NCBI RefSeq assembly: GCF_002632875.1
Contig: NZ_NJCX01000008.1
Coordinates: 104,072 to 166,601, forward strand
Origin: Xenorhabdus kozodoii
GTDB lineage: Bacteria > Pseudomonadota > Gammaproteobacteria > Enterobacterales > Enterobacteriaceae
Length of the DNA: 62,530 bases
Direction: 5' to 3'
In this document: positions 1 through 9,069 of the stretch, piece by piece
How positions within the stretch are numbered: the first letter of the stretch is position 1
Layout: each line of letters opens with the position of its first letter
Program-made: the position numbers and the translations under genes
Notes under the pieces: model-generated
Seen by the model: the letters and a program-made list of their open reading frames with translations, nothing else
Database searches by the model: none
What the model was told of the DNA's origin: nothing

Positions 1-100
1 GTGGGACCACCTGAATCCATGCCGAACTCAGCAGTGAAACGCCGTCGCGCCGATGGTAGTGTGGGGCCTCCCCATGCGAGAGTAGGGCACTGCCAGACAT
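1..100 (+). rRNA. rrf: 5S ribosomal RNA, 3' part (5' end outside window)
   Basis: The first 100 bases match the enterobacterial 5S rRNA from its internal helix to the 3' end, including the CCGAACTCAG and GCGAGAGTAGG segments and the terminal CTGCCAGACAT. About 20 bases of the 5' end are missing to the left. This marks the distal end of an rRNA operon transcribed rightwards. Its position next to yfiM-pssA corresponds to rrnG in E. coli (known order, recalled). Confidence 0.95.
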
Positions 101-114
101 CACTTCAGACAGAG

Positions 115-142
115 AAGCCATTCTTCACCGGATGGCTTTTTT
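115..142 (+). terminator. Rho-independent terminator of the rRNA operon
   Basis: A 7-bp stem (AAGCCAT at 115-121 with ATGGCTT at 132-138) is followed directly by a run of T. It lies 15 bases after the 5S 3' end, as expected for an rrn operon terminator. Confidence 0.85.
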
Positions 143-158
143 GCGTTTAGGAATTTAA

Positions 159-512
159 TTACTTCATAGTTTGATATAGGCTATAACCTGCTATCGCCCC
201 GGCTATATCATAAGCAATATCATGCCAACTCCAGCCGGTTCCTGATGGTCGACTATCATAAAGTTCTTTGGCTGCACCAATGCCAACTGATAGCAATACA
301 CCAAATTGCGCACTTTCACGGTGACGCCAATGTTGACGATCACCATAAGCATTGCCTGCTGCAGTGACAATGGCAGAAAACAAGAAATGCTGCGCTTTAT
401 CTTTTCCTGTCCAGTTGTCATTTGCTTGACGGATATTGGAGCAAGCCGTATTCAATAGGATAGGAGAAATCATTAATATATTTCTTATCAGAGTGATGAT
501 GCTTTTTTTCAT
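159..512 (-). CDS. yfiM: YfiM family lipoprotein
   Basis: A 117-residue small lipoprotein matching enterobacterial YfiM, with conserved segments WTGKDKAQHF, GAAKELYDSRP and GWSWHDIAYD. The frame is open further upstream (to 590), but the start at MKKSII is chosen because it gives a typical N-terminal signal: basic residues, a hydrophobic run, then a Cys at position 24 (sequence NTAC). The lipobox is not ideal, with Asn at -3. Function is unknown in the family. It neighbours pssA on the same strand and sits beside the rRNA operon, as in E. coli where kgtP intervenes; kgtP is absent here. Confidence 0.85.
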   Translation of the reverse strand: MKKSIITLIRNILMISPILLNTACSNIRQANDNWTGKDKAQHFLFSAIVTAAGNAYGDRQHWRHRESAQFGVLLSVGIGAAKELYDSRPSGTGWSWHDIAYDIAGAIAGYSLYQTMK

Positions 513-642
513 GTAAGTTACGCCATGATTTATTCTTTTTAAAATCATAGCTGTTTGATAAATAAGATACAAAAAAATCCCCTCAGACAATAGTCAAAGG
601 GGATTAAAAAAACGATAATATTTTATAAGTGGGTTATCTATT

Positions 643-1998
643 CTACAGTATCCTGCTGATCAATCGATCTACCCGAATACGGCGCAAGCGTCGTATCAGT
701 TTGCGCACCTTAACAGGGTAGAGTTGGATACTTTCCAGCTCTTGATAATCGTGGATGATTTTTGTATGAGTACGGATGCAATCCAATTCCATTGCACGTT
801 GTTCTTTCATCTCTTGTTGGGGGTCGTGAATAAGAATGGCATTTTCCAGATCCAATCCCCACGCACGAGGATTAAGATTATTACCAGTAATTAATTGCCA
901 TTTATTATCAATCCAAACCCCTTTTAAGTGATAAGTATTATCTTGATCTTTCCATAACCGAATAGTTAATTGCTGGCTATCAATAAACTTTTGCAGCCGA
1001 CTAGTGAATCGACGTAAGTTAATTTCATACAGATAAGGCAATGCACCGATGATCCTAAATGGTTCTTCGGGTGGAATATAAAAATCGTTGGCTGTTTTAT
1101 CTCCAATGATGATCTCAACTTGCTTTCCCTGACGGAGTAATCGGGATATTGCACGCACCAATACTGCCGGTAAATTGAAATAAGGTGTACAAATAACCAA
1201 TTTGGTATCGGTGCAAGAAATGAGATGGCAAATTGTTTTATTCAGCTGATTCTTTTTACCCAATCCAACAAGGGGAGTTACCGCCAATTCTTCATTTGAT
1301 GCTTGGTTTTCAAAGTGATATTCGGCATTTCTCAGTGAAGCACGAAATTGACGGATCAAATTTTTAATTTCAAGGCTGCGAGGACGGTTATAGCAGGCCA
1401 AGTTTTTTACGGCGTCAGCGCTAATAATATTGTCATCGATAAACTGCTTCATGGTTGCGGCAAGTTTTGCATTATGCAGCAAGTGATAACGGTCATAACG
1501 ATATTTTTCATGGCGGTGCAGATAGACATCATTAATGCTGGCTCCGCTGTAAATAACCGTATCATCAAAAATAAAGCCTTTTAGATGTAAAACTCCCAAT
1601 GCTTCACGTGTATTCACTGGAACACCCAGGATGGAAACGTTGACACCAGGGTAGCTTTCAGCCATGGAACAATACCAGTCTGCATTTGTTGCCGCTGCTT
1701 CTACACCAATACGGCCACGTTGGGCACGATGCCAATCAACCAGGACTTTTATGTCCAGCTCAGGGCGTTTTTGTTTGGCTACATATAACGCAGTCAGAAT
1801 ATCCCGCCCTGCATCGTCGTTTTCTAAATATAATGCGGCAATATAAATATGCCTTTGGGCGTTTGCTATACGTTCCAATAAAGTGCTGCGAAACACTTTA
1901 GATTCATAAAGTGTTTCAATGTCAGCAACTGATTGCGGTAGCTTAGGCAGTTGTGCAAGGTGTTGTTGGTGTTTTGCTTGTTTAAATTTGGACAACAT
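643..1998 (-). CDS. pssA: CDP-diacylglycerol-serine O-phosphatidyltransferase (phosphatidylserine synthase)
   Basis: Makes phosphatidylserine from CDP-diacylglycerol and serine, the committed step to phosphatidylethanolamine. The protein belongs to the phospholipase D superfamily; two HKD-type motifs are visible, HLKGFIFDD (H138, K140, D145) and a second HLKGVWID near residue 357. The chosen ATG (MLSKFKQAKHQQH) gives 451 residues, the same length as E. coli PssA and with the same first residues; the longer open frame up to 2043 is probably not translated. The basic C-terminus (RKLIRRLRRIR) suits a peripheral membrane or ribosome-associated enzyme. It lies between yfiM and patZ as in E. coli. 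Confidence 0.97.
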   Translation of the reverse strand: MLSKFKQAKHQQHLAQLPKLPQSVADIETLYESKVFRSTLLERIANAQRHIYIAALYLENDDAGRDILTALYVAKQKRPELDIKVLVDWHRAQRGRIGVEAAATNADWYCSMAESYPGVNVSILGVPVNTREALGVLHLKGFIFDDTVIYSGASINDVYLHRHEKYRYDRYHLLHNAKLAATMKQFIDDNIISADAVKNLACYNRPRSLEIKNLIRQFRASLRNAEYHFENQASNEELAVTPLVGLGKKNQLNKTICHLISCTDTKLVICTPYFNLPAVLVRAISRLLRQGKQVEIIIGDKTANDFYIPPEEPFRIIGALPYLYEINLRRFTSRLQKFIDSQQLTIRLWKDQDNTYHLKGVWIDNKWQLITGNNLNPRAWGLDLENAILIHDPQQEMKEQRAMELDCIRTHTKIIHDYQELESIQLYPVKVRKLIRRLRRIRVDRLISRIL

Positions 1999-2204
1999 CA
2001 CAGTGCGTTTTTCTCTTAGTCTAGATGGAATCAATACCATCATAAGGTGTATGAATCAAAATGATCCGGTGATAATACCATTAGTTTGGCTCATTGTGAG
2101 TATGAATTAACTCCTATGAGCTGATTGCTTTAAGTCTGTGCGATCTATCACGAAGTGAGGTTTTTTTCTATTCATCATGCGATACATGTTGAATTTATTT
2201 TTGG

Positions 2205-4847
2205 CTATAGGCTTAACCTAAGATTAACAATCCCATCTTCTAACTGTATGTCGATGGTAAACCCAAGTTTTTTCGCAAGTTGGATCATGTTACGGTTTTC
2301 AGGCATAGTGATGGCTGTTAGTGTCTGGATACCATGTTCTCTTGTGTAGTTAATCAGTTTCGTCATAAGCTGATAGCCTAGCGTCATCCCCTTGAGATCT
2401 GATCGCACTAATATCGCAAATTCTGCCTCGATATTATCGGGATCAGCCATGGCCCGAGCGACCCCAATAATTTCAGGTGCTGTAGTTGGATGGCGGATGG
2501 CCACGAATGCCATTTCTCGGTCGTAGTCAATTTGGGTCATGTTTGCAAGATCATCATGAGTAAATTCGTTAATTTCACTGAAATAGCGATAATACAGATC
2601 TTCCTTTGTGACTTGGCCGATAAATGCTTTCAGCAAGGGTTCGTCTTCTGGCAGGATTGGTCGTAGCAAACATTTAAAATCATCTTTGATATAGATAGTT
2701 TCTTCCAGCTCATTAGGATAAGGCCGGATAGCCAGTCTTTTGTGGGGATCGCCGGTTACTGGTGTTAACTCCATTGTCACATCCAATAAAGCGAACTCAT
2801 TACCTGATGCAAGCAGTGGATGGATATTCATTCGAATGATTTGGGGACAATCGATCAGAAGGTTAGATACTCTGACCAATAACTGGCTGAGGGCAAGAAT
2901 GTCCAGCGGCAAAAGCGAACCGCCAGATTTGATTTTGCCACTTTTAATTGCCTGGATAACCAGATAACGGGCTAATGCCATATTAAGGGGAAGGAGGGCA
3001 ACAGCAGCCTGTGTTTCATGCACCCAATCAACACCTCCCTCGCCTAGCATGATTAAGGGGCCAAATATTTCATCTTGCTCAATCGCAATTCTCAGCTCTT
3101 GTGTGCCAGCCCGATTAGCCATGCTCTGGACTAACAAGCCATGAATTCTGGCTTGTGGAAAGTTTTGTTTTACACGTTCAATAATCGCTTGTGTCGCGGC
3201 CTTGACTTCATCGGCATTGCGCAAATAAAGCATCACTCCCTGAACTTCTGACTTATGTGGAATATCAGGTGAGCGGAGTTTTAATGCGACGGGGTAGCCA
3301 ATCTTTTCTGCGATATTCACTGCATCATCACTGGTATGAGCGATCCAGGTTGGTAAGGTATTCAGACCGTAAGCATCAAGAATAGGTTGTACTTCATGAG
3401 TATCTAATCGGACATTCCCGTTATCAAGCGCCTTCTGGATACACTCATGGGCTCTGGCGGTATTTGAGGTAATGCCGATTGGCAAAGAAGGGGTTTCTTT
3501 TAGTTGTTTTTGGTTTCGCTGGTATTCCACCATGTGCATGAAAGCGGTAATGGCACCTTCTGGTGTCCGATAAGTTGGAATACCTGCTTCACTGAACAGA
3601 CGTCGGGCTTCCAGTGAAGAATATTCTCCGCACCAATTAGTGAAAATGGTGAGCCATTTACCGCGCGGATGTTCTTTAATGGTTCGTATAACCTGAACCG
3701 CTGTAGTTTGGCTGTGGGATATGGCACAAGGAGAGTGGATTAAGAGTAAGGCATCATAATCATGGCTATCCAAAAGCAGCTTGAGTGCAGCAATGTACCG
3801 CTCTGTTGAGGCGTCATCACCGACATCTAATGGATTACGTAAAAGGAGCGTGTCTGGAAGTATGCCAGACAACCCAGTCATCGTTTCCTCACTTAATATG
3901 GCGAGCTTGCCCGTTCTTCTGAATAGCTCATCCAGCGCCATTGCCGCTGGTGCTGCACCATTACTGACGATTAATAGACGTTCCCCACGTAATGGTCGCA
4001 TAAAACTTAACGTTTCCACTGCGGAGAACATTTCATGTGTGTCCTGTACCCGCAATAATCCGGCACGTTGAATGGCTGCATCATAAGCCGCATCGAAATT
4101 TTGTTGTTCTCCCAGTAACTGCTGAGCTTTTCGGGTGCGACTGCTTTTCACGACCAGAATAGGCTTATTACGTGAGGCGCTTCGGGAAGCCGAAAGAAAA
4201 CGTCGGGCATCACTGATATGTTCAAGATGCAACAAAATGGCACTGGTTTTACTGTCTCTTGCCAGAAAATCAAGCAGATCATCGATATCAATATCAACAC
4301 TGTCACCCAAGGCAATAAAATACGAGAAACCAATATTACGGTGATTGGCCCAGTCCAGAATGGTGTTTGATATTGCGGCGGATTGTGAGATAAAAGCCAG
4401 TTTACCTTTAAGGATAGGGATCGGGGAAAAACTGGCATTCAACCCGATCCAAGGTGCTAAGATGCCAAGGCTATTGGGTCCGAGAATTCGGATATGATGT
4501 TTTTGGCTGCACTGTTTCAATTCAGTAAATTGTGATGGCGGAGAGGATAAAATAATAACGGTTTTGCATCCGTGTTGAGCCAGTTGCTCTAATAAGGACA
4601 AATTGCGACTGTGATGGGTGCAAATCACAGCCAGATCAGGAGTCAATGGTAATTTATCAATAGAAGGATAGGCTAACACCCCCAGAACGGCATATTTGTT
4701 TGGTGTGACGGGAAGAATAGGTCCAGTAAACCCGCCCATTAACAAATTTCGCATCAACATTGAACTGGCTTTTTCTGGTTTTTCAGAAGCACCAATAACG
4801 GCGATAGATTTAGGGCGTAACAATGCTTCAAGTCCGCGCTGGCTCAT
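2205..4847 (-). CDS. patZ: Protein lysine acetyltransferase PatZ (acyl-CoA synthetase-like plus GNAT)
   Basis: An 880-residue protein (E. coli PatZ/Pka/YfiQ is 886). The first ~460 residues carry a CoA-binding Rossmann and succinyl-CoA-ligase-like region (start MSQRGLEALLRPKSIAVIGA). An ATP-grasp-like segment follows around residues 490-700 (ALKLRSPDIPHKSEVQGV), and the last ~165 residues form a GNAT acetyltransferase domain. The family acetylates lysines of metabolic enzymes such as acetyl-CoA synthetase, using acetyl-CoA. An AAGGAA-type ribosome binding site precedes the ATG. In E. coli the gene is cAMP-CRP regulated; I did not identify a CRP site here. Confidence 0.95.
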   Translation of the reverse strand: MSQRGLEALLRPKSIAVIGASEKPEKASSMLMRNLLMGGFTGPILPVTPNKYAVLGVLAYPSIDKLPLTPDLAVICTHHSRNLSLLEQLAQHGCKTVIILSSPPSQFTELKQCSQKHHIRILGPNSLGILAPWIGLNASFSPIPILKGKLAFISQSAAISNTILDWANHRNIGFSYFIALGDSVDIDIDDLLDFLARDSKTSAILLHLEHISDARRFLSASRSASRNKPILVVKSSRTRKAQQLLGEQQNFDAAYDAAIQRAGLLRVQDTHEMFSAVETLSFMRPLRGERLLIVSNGAAPAAMALDELFRRTGKLAILSEETMTGLSGILPDTLLLRNPLDVGDDASTERYIAALKLLLDSHDYDALLLIHSPCAISHSQTTAVQVIRTIKEHPRGKWLTIFTNWCGEYSSLEARRLFSEAGIPTYRTPEGAITAFMHMVEYQRNQKQLKETPSLPIGITSNTARAHECIQKALDNGNVRLDTHEVQPILDAYGLNTLPTWIAHTSDDAVNIAEKIGYPVALKLRSPDIPHKSEVQGVMLYLRNADEVKAATQAIIERVKQNFPQARIHGLLVQSMANRAGTQELRIAIEQDEIFGPLIMLGEGGVDWVHETQAAVALLPLNMALARYLVIQAIKSGKIKSGGSLLPLDILALSQLLVRVSNLLIDCPQIIRMNIHPLLASGNEFALLDVTMELTPVTGDPHKRLAIRPYPNELEETIYIKDDFKCLLRPILPEDEPLLKAFIGQVTKEDLYYRYFSEINEFTHDDLANMTQIDYDREMAFVAIRHPTTAPEIIGVARAMADPDNIEAEFAILVRSDLKGMTLGYQLMTKLINYTREHGIQTLTAITMPENRNMIQLAKKLGFTIDIQLEDGIVNLRLSL

Positions 4848-4972
4848 TTCTGGGTTCCTTATCCGTTATCACATCAATAAACAATCACTGTTGATTAAAC
4901 AATTACCATGAATAACTTTAGCCACCATCAGTGACTTTAGCGCGGATTGTCAAGCATTACTGTGAGTTATTC

Positions 4973-5644
4973 CTACAGATGATTAGATTTTCCGGCCAGA
5001 TATTGTTCACGAAAGTGGTTAAAATGGTTCAATAATGATTGTGACGCTTCAATATCCCCAGCCAATTCTAATGCTACCGCTGCGACTTCGGCAGTACAAT
5101 GTTGCTCTGTTCTGGAAGGCACCCGAAGTAAATAGTCTATTTTGGCAATATTATTCATGGACAATAGAGGAATATCATCCAAATAAGGGCTTTTACGAAA
5201 CATTTTTCTTGCCTCAGGCCAAGTACCATCCAATATAATGAACAGCGGTGGTTTCAGGGTATCAGGGATCTCCCGATACACTGTGCGAGGAGGTATCGCA
5301 TAACTGTCTGGGAAGATCAGATAGGGTTGCCGGGTTGGATCGCGCAATACTTCAAGCAGTTGTTGATCAGGCTCGGTTCTGGACCAGAGAAAAGCCTGTG
5401 TATCGGGCAGGATATCTGCAATCAGCTTTCCGGTATTACTGGGTTTCATTGGTTCAGTATCAAACATGATGAGACAAAAGCGGCTTGCCGCATTGGCAGG
5501 TGAAATCATTTCACACAGACATTTTTTTTGGGGTAATAAACAATGCAGGCAACGCTGCACGCGACATCCCCTTGCCTGAAAAGGTCGGGTAGAACGGGCA
5601 AGGCGTCGCTGGCGAAGCTGATAAACGGCGTTGTTATTTCTCAT
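4973..5644 (-). CDS. tapT: tRNA-uridine aminocarboxypropyltransferase (DTW domain)
   Basis: A 223-residue DTW-domain protein (YfiP/TapT), which forms acp3U47 in tRNAs using SAM. It has the N-terminal cysteine cluster C-x2-C-x6-C-x-C (RCLHCLLPQKKCLC) and the signature DGTWPEARKMFRKSPYLD, plus the conserved MFDTEPMKPSNTGKLIADIL. It appears slightly shorter at the C-terminus than the E. coli protein. It lies upstream of patZ on the same strand, divergent from yfiF. In E. coli trxC sits between these two genes; no trxC is present here. Confidence 0.93.
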   Translation of the reverse strand: MRNNNAVYQLRQRRLARSTRPFQARGCRVQRCLHCLLPQKKCLCEMISPANAASRFCLIMFDTEPMKPSNTGKLIADILPDTQAFLWSRTEPDQQLLEVLRDPTRQPYLIFPDSYAIPPRTVYREIPDTLKPPLFIILDGTWPEARKMFRKSPYLDDIPLLSMNNIAKIDYLLRVPSRTEQHCTAEVAAVALELAGDIEASQSLLNHFNHFREQYLAGKSNHL

Positions 5645-5778
5645 TTAAGAACTCAAACAGGTTCGTGGATAAGACCAGTAGAAAATTAGCGGATATTTTA
5701 ATGGATTGTCGTTACCAGAGGTAGCTTCGGGAGCGTACATCGGGTAATCTTCGCGCCATAACGCAGTTGGAGAAATAA

Positions 5779-6813
5779 ATGAACGATTCCTATAGTGGTA
5801 AGAACGGCAAAGTCAAAGTCATGTATGTCCGAAATAGTGAGGACAATAACGATAGTCGCAAGGGCGGAGATCGTCGTAAGAATAGTGACAGCCGTAAAAA
5901 TGATAACCGTCCGTTTGGTAGAGGACGTGAGCAGGGTGATCGCCGTCGTAGCAATGAACGCTCAGACGATCGCTCTCCATGGAAAACGATCTCTCGGCCA
6001 GAGGGAGAATCTTCTCTCCAGCCAGAACACAATGGCATCAGTGGAAAAAGTAACATTGATCCGGAACAGCTTCGTCGTCAGCGGTTAGAAGAAACCCGCA
6101 TTTATGGAGAAAATGCGTGTCAGGCAATGTTCCAGAACCGCCCTGATGCGATCGTTCGGGCTTGGTTTGTTCAAACCGTCACTCCACGTTTTCGCGAGAC
6201 TCTGAAATGGATGGCGGCCAATCGCAAGGCTTACCATGTGGTTGATAATGAAGAACTATCCAAGGCATCGGGCACAGAGCACCACGGTGGTGTCTGTTTC
6301 CTGATTAAGAAACGTAATGGCCTGGATGCAGAAACCTATTTGCAGAAGGCCCCTGCCAAAGATTGCGTTTTGGCATTGGAAAACGTAGGTAATCCACATA
6401 ATCTTGGTGCAATTATCCGTAGTTGTGCGCATTTTGGCGTACAAGGTGTGATTTTGCAGGATACCGCGATGCTGGAATCAGGCGCGGCTGTTCGCACCGC
6501 AGAAGGCGGCGCTGAACACATTAAAGGCATTGATGCCGATGGGTTCACGGCTACACTGGATAAATTCCGCAACCAAGGCTACACAATTGTGACTACATCA
6601 AGCCATAAAGGTAGCACCGCGTTGGCACAAGCAACCTTACCAGAAAAAATGGTCTTGGTATTGGGTCAGGAAAGTGACGGATTAAGTGACAGCACTTGGG
6701 AAGATGGAGACATTCGTCTTTCTATTGGTGGAACGGGTTGGGTAGAAAGCCTGAATGTTTCTGTTGCAACAGGTATTATGCTGGCGGAGTGGTGGCGTCA
6801 GAATAAGATTTAA
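5779..6813 (+). CDS. yfiF: SpoU-family RNA 2'-O-methyltransferase-like protein YfiF
   Basis: A 344-residue protein with an Arg/Asp/Ser-rich low-complexity N-terminus (about residues 15-75) and a C-terminal SpoU/TrmH knot methyltransferase domain. SpoU motifs are seen in [19 protein letters not shown] (motif 1, N-x-G-x-x-x-R), [10 protein letters not shown] (motif 2) and [16 protein letters not shown] (motif 3). The substrate is not established for YfiF. An ATG with upstream AGTTGGAG-type sequence supports the start. The gene is convergent to nothing close by; a palindromic repeat and a terminator follow it. Confidence 0.92.
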   Translation: MNDSYSGKNGKVKVMYVRNSEDNNDSRKGGDRRKNSDSRKNDNRPFGRGREQGDRRRSNERSDDRSPWKTISRPEGESSLQPEHNGISGKSNIDPEQLRRQRLEETRIYGENACQAMFQNRPDAIVRAWFVQTVTPRFRETLKWMAANRKAYHVVDNEELSKASGTEHHGGVCFLIKKRNGLDAETYLQKAPAKDCVLALENVGNPHNLGAIIRSCAHFGVQGVILQDTAMLESGAAVRTAEGGAEHIKGIDADGFTATLDKFRNQGYTIVTTSSHKGSTALAQATLPEKMVLVLGQESDGLSDSTWEDGDIRLSIGGTGWVESLNVSVATGIMLAEWWRQNKI

Positions 6814-6827
6814 TTTATCCCTGAAAG

Positions 6828-6931
6828 ATACCAATCTAACTTCAAGTTGCCGTTTGCAAACCAACGAGAGTGTTTATATCTCCCCGCTACGCGGGGAGAT
6901 ATAAGACGCATCTTGAAAGGCGATTGGTATA
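6828..6931. repeat. Palindromic intergenic repeat unit, copy 1 (complete)
   Basis: A ~104-bp element bounded by inverted ends ATACCAATC and GATTGGTAT. Its centre is a strong hairpin, TATATCTCCCCGC (6875-6887) with GCGGGGAGATATA (6891-6903), loop TAC. The same element recurs complete at 26542-26646 and truncated at 62269-62337; a core-only relative lies at 21345-21373. It sits between the yfiF stop and the terminator at 7003-7040, so it is probably transcribed. Confidence 0.9.
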
Positions 6932-7277
6932 GATCTCAAGTTGCTATTTTGTAAAAGAATAGTGATTTGAAGATAGAAAGAGATAGTTTAATTTTTATTA
7001 TCGATAAAGCCCTGGCTAAATAGTCAGGGCTTTATTTTTTCCCTCATTTATTGAACTTGTTTTTATTATTTCAATAAAAAAACATCGTACAAATATAAAT
7101 AAAAACATTTGTTATTATTTTCATTGAAAGTATTTAATTGGATTTTTTAACTAAAATAGCTCATTAAATAATCTACATAAAATTTATGCCATTTATAGTT
7201 TAACCCTATTATTAGTCGGTTCTATTAAACAAGTCAGTCAATTTCGCTAAATAGGCTACTTTTTTATGGTTGTTAAT
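6932..7277. other. AT-rich intergenic region between yfiF and the iron locus
   Basis: This stretch holds the 7003-7040 terminator and then about 235 bases of very AT-rich sequence. I see no credible coding frame or RNA gene in it; it ends at the Fur box of the iron locus. Confidence 0.6.
7003..7040 (+). terminator. Rho-independent terminator downstream of yfiF
   Basis: An inverted repeat (ATAAAGCCCTG ... CAGGGCTTTAT, loop about GCTAAATAGT) is followed by TTTTTT. It follows yfiF after the intervening palindromic repeat. Confidence 0.85.
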
Positions 7278-7296
7278 CATAATAATTTTCATTATC
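7278..7296. promoter_or_regulatory. Fur box upstream of the iron-uptake locus
   Basis: Read on the minus strand, the 19-mer GATAATGAAAATTATTATG matches 16 of 19 positions of the classical Fur box GATAATGATAATCATTATC. It lies about 200 bases before the first iron-locus remnant and should make the downstream genes iron-repressed. Identification is by consensus only. Confidence 0.75.
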
Positions 7297-7482
7297 ATTC
7301 TATGAAATAAAAAGAGAATAACCCTAATTTTCGTGAGCCAGAATTAAGACCCCACTCATTGGATAGCAATATTCAGAAGTTTATATAGAGATGTATCACC
7401 CTGTCAGCAGTGTTTATGTATGGAAACAGGTGGGTACAGGATATGAATAAAGGGCTTTATAAATGCGTTCGTTAAATACTCA

Positions 7483-7764
7483 TTGGAATCATCAAACCTC
7501 CCATTTAACCAGGGAAAATGGGTTGCCTACTGTATTCATAGTTATCAACCACAACATCGGGATCAGATAGAAAAATTCCGCAAATTTGATCTATTTAAGC
7601 ACGATTTTGTGCGTACCTGTCTGAACCGTCTGCAAATGGCGAATAACCAACAGATGATCGACCTTGATGATCGTGAGAAGAATCTGAAATTTGCCGGAAC
7701 GTTAATGAATCCTCTTTACGCCTTGCGGGAAGGATATTCTGTCGTATTTGCGACAGATAAGTGA
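7483..7764 (+). pseudogene. C-terminal remnant resembling an NIS (IucA/IucC-type) siderophore synthetase
   Basis: The open frame (TTG at 7483) encodes 93 residues. The C-terminal ~60 look like the end of an IucA/IucC siderophore synthetase: CLNRLQMANNQQMIDL followed by KFAGTLMNPL. The intact enzymes are about 600 residues, so at least 85 percent is missing. The first ~25 residues do not look like the family and probably lie across a deletion junction. A second remnant with about half identical residues lies at 10716-10901, on the far side of the transporter genes, which supports the call. The family name is from memory of the C-terminal motif, not from a search. Confidence 0.6.
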
Positions 7765-7818
7765 TGGAAATATCAAGACAAACATAATACAAATCATTTT
7801 GGTAACGAGATAAATAGA

Positions 7819-8019
7819 GTGAAGAATTCAACTTTGCAACACAATCATTTACCTTATTGCCTGCTTGCGGGCTCTTGCTTGCTGCTAATATCGGATATTG
7901 TTGCGCGATTGCTGATATCCCCCGAAGAAATCATGGTTGGTATTATTACGGCGAGTATTGGTGCACCGCTGCTTTATCTGGTGGCGAAAAGCCGCTCCCA
8001 AAAGATGATGGCGGAGTAA
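7819..8019 (+). pseudogene. C-terminal stub of a FecCD-family siderophore permease
   Basis: Encodes 66 residues (GTG start) that read as the last transmembrane part of a FepD/FecC-type permease: LPYCLLAGSCLLLISDIVAR then ISPEEIMVGIITASIGAPL, the usual end with PVGIVTALIGAP. About 270 N-terminal residues are absent. The stop codon TAA touches the ATG of the next permease, as in intact fepD-fepG pairs, so the order is ancestral and the 5' part was deleted. It could still yield a two-helix peptide. It starts 55 bases after the siderophore-synthetase remnant. Confidence 0.72.
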
Positions 8020-9069
8020 ATGATGACATTGATTCATTCACCCATGAGACAGCCCAACATTAAAACAGTTAAGATAGGCAATGTCGTTTTTATGACGCCA
8101 GAGTGGCAGATTATCCGGGTAGTTTGTTCCATTTTATTGCTGATTGTCGTGCTTTTTTACCTGTCCTTAGCAATGGGCAGGGAAGGGATGGATAATCCTT
8201 TTTTACTGACAGAAACACCTTATCAAGCCTTTATCTTAACGGAGATCCGTTTACCGAGAGCATTGGTGGCAATCGGGGCGGGAATAACATTGGCACTTTC
8301 TGGTTCCCTGTTCCAGCTTATGACTCGTAATGCACTTGGCAGCCCGGATATCATCGGTGTTAACGGTGGTGCGGCGGTTGGGATCGTCGTGGCAATGGTT
8401 GTGTGGCCGGAAATATTACCCGTTCCATTAGGCGCGCTATTGGGTGCCATCATTGCCGTATTGTTGGTCTATCTCGGTAATGGTGCAGGCGTTGGGAATA
8501 TGCCGGCGAATAAGATCATTATTTCGGGAATTGCGATTGCGGCATTGTGCATGGCATTTGTTGAATTTGCCTCTGCGAATATTCGCCTTGAGCAAGCCCA
8601 ACAACTGAAATCATTACTGAGAGGCAGTCTTGCCAGTCAAAACTGGCAAAATGTCGCATTGATCAGTGGAATGGTGTTGTTCATCCCGGTTTTATTTTGG
8701 CTAGGCAGGCAATTGAATTACACCCATTTTGGCAATGATATTGCCAATACCCTTGGGGTGCCTGTACACCTTATTCAGATAGCCAGCATCTTACTGGCAG
8801 TGACGTTTGCCACCCTGTCGGTATTGGTTGTTGGGCCTGTTGCATTTATCGCCTTGTCTGCCCCACAAATTGCCCGACGCTTGGTGCGAAATAAAGGTTC
8901 TGCCCTGTTTTGCACTGCGCTGGTGGGGGCTTTACTGATGCTGGCTTCTGATTTCATTACCTTGCTATTACCCACCTTTGCTCGTTTACCTGTAGGGGTT
9001 ATTACAGCGGTAATGGGTGGCGTTTATTTGATGTATTTGCTGTATGCCGAATTAAGGAGGACACGATAA
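8020..9069 (+). CDS. FecCD-family iron-siderophore ABC transporter permease
   Basis: A complete 349-residue inner-membrane permease of the BtuC/FecCD family with about ten hydrophobic segments. Family signatures: TEIRLPRALVAIGAGITLAL, GSLFQLMTRNALGSPDIIGV, and the cytoplasmic coupling region FIALSAPQIARRLV. It would form the pore for a ferric-siderophore importer, normally as a dimer with a second permease. Its normal partner is the truncated stub just upstream, so it would have to work as a homodimer, borrow a partner, or be inactive. Its stop overlaps the ATPase start by one base (TAATG), so they are translationally coupled. Confidence 0.92.
   Translation: MMTLIHSPMRQPNIKTVKIGNVVFMTPEWQIIRVVCSILLLIVVLFYLSLAMGREGMDNPFLLTETPYQAFILTEIRLPRALVAIGAGITLALSGSLFQLMTRNALGSPDIIGVNGGAAVGIVVAMVVWPEILPVPLGALLGAIIAVLLVYLGNGAGVGNMPANKIIISGIAIAALCMAFVEFASANIRLEQAQQLKSLLRGSLASQNWQNVALISGMVLFIPVLFWLGRQLNYTHFGNDIANTLGVPVHLIQIASILLAVTFATLSVLVVGPVAFIALSAPQIARRLVRNKGSALFCTALVGALLMLASDFITLLLPTFARLPVGVITAVMGGVYLMYLLYAELRRTR

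Noticed and set aside
5790-6088. Frames of 88-97 codons overlapping the yfiF N-terminus
   Set aside because: Caused by the Arg/Asp/Ser low-complexity coding of yfiF; no independent support.
7463-7570. Small frame MRSLNTHWNHQ... before the first siderophore-synthetase remnant
   Set aside because: Ends after 35 codons, no homology seen and it overlaps the remnant in another frame; probably junction sequence.
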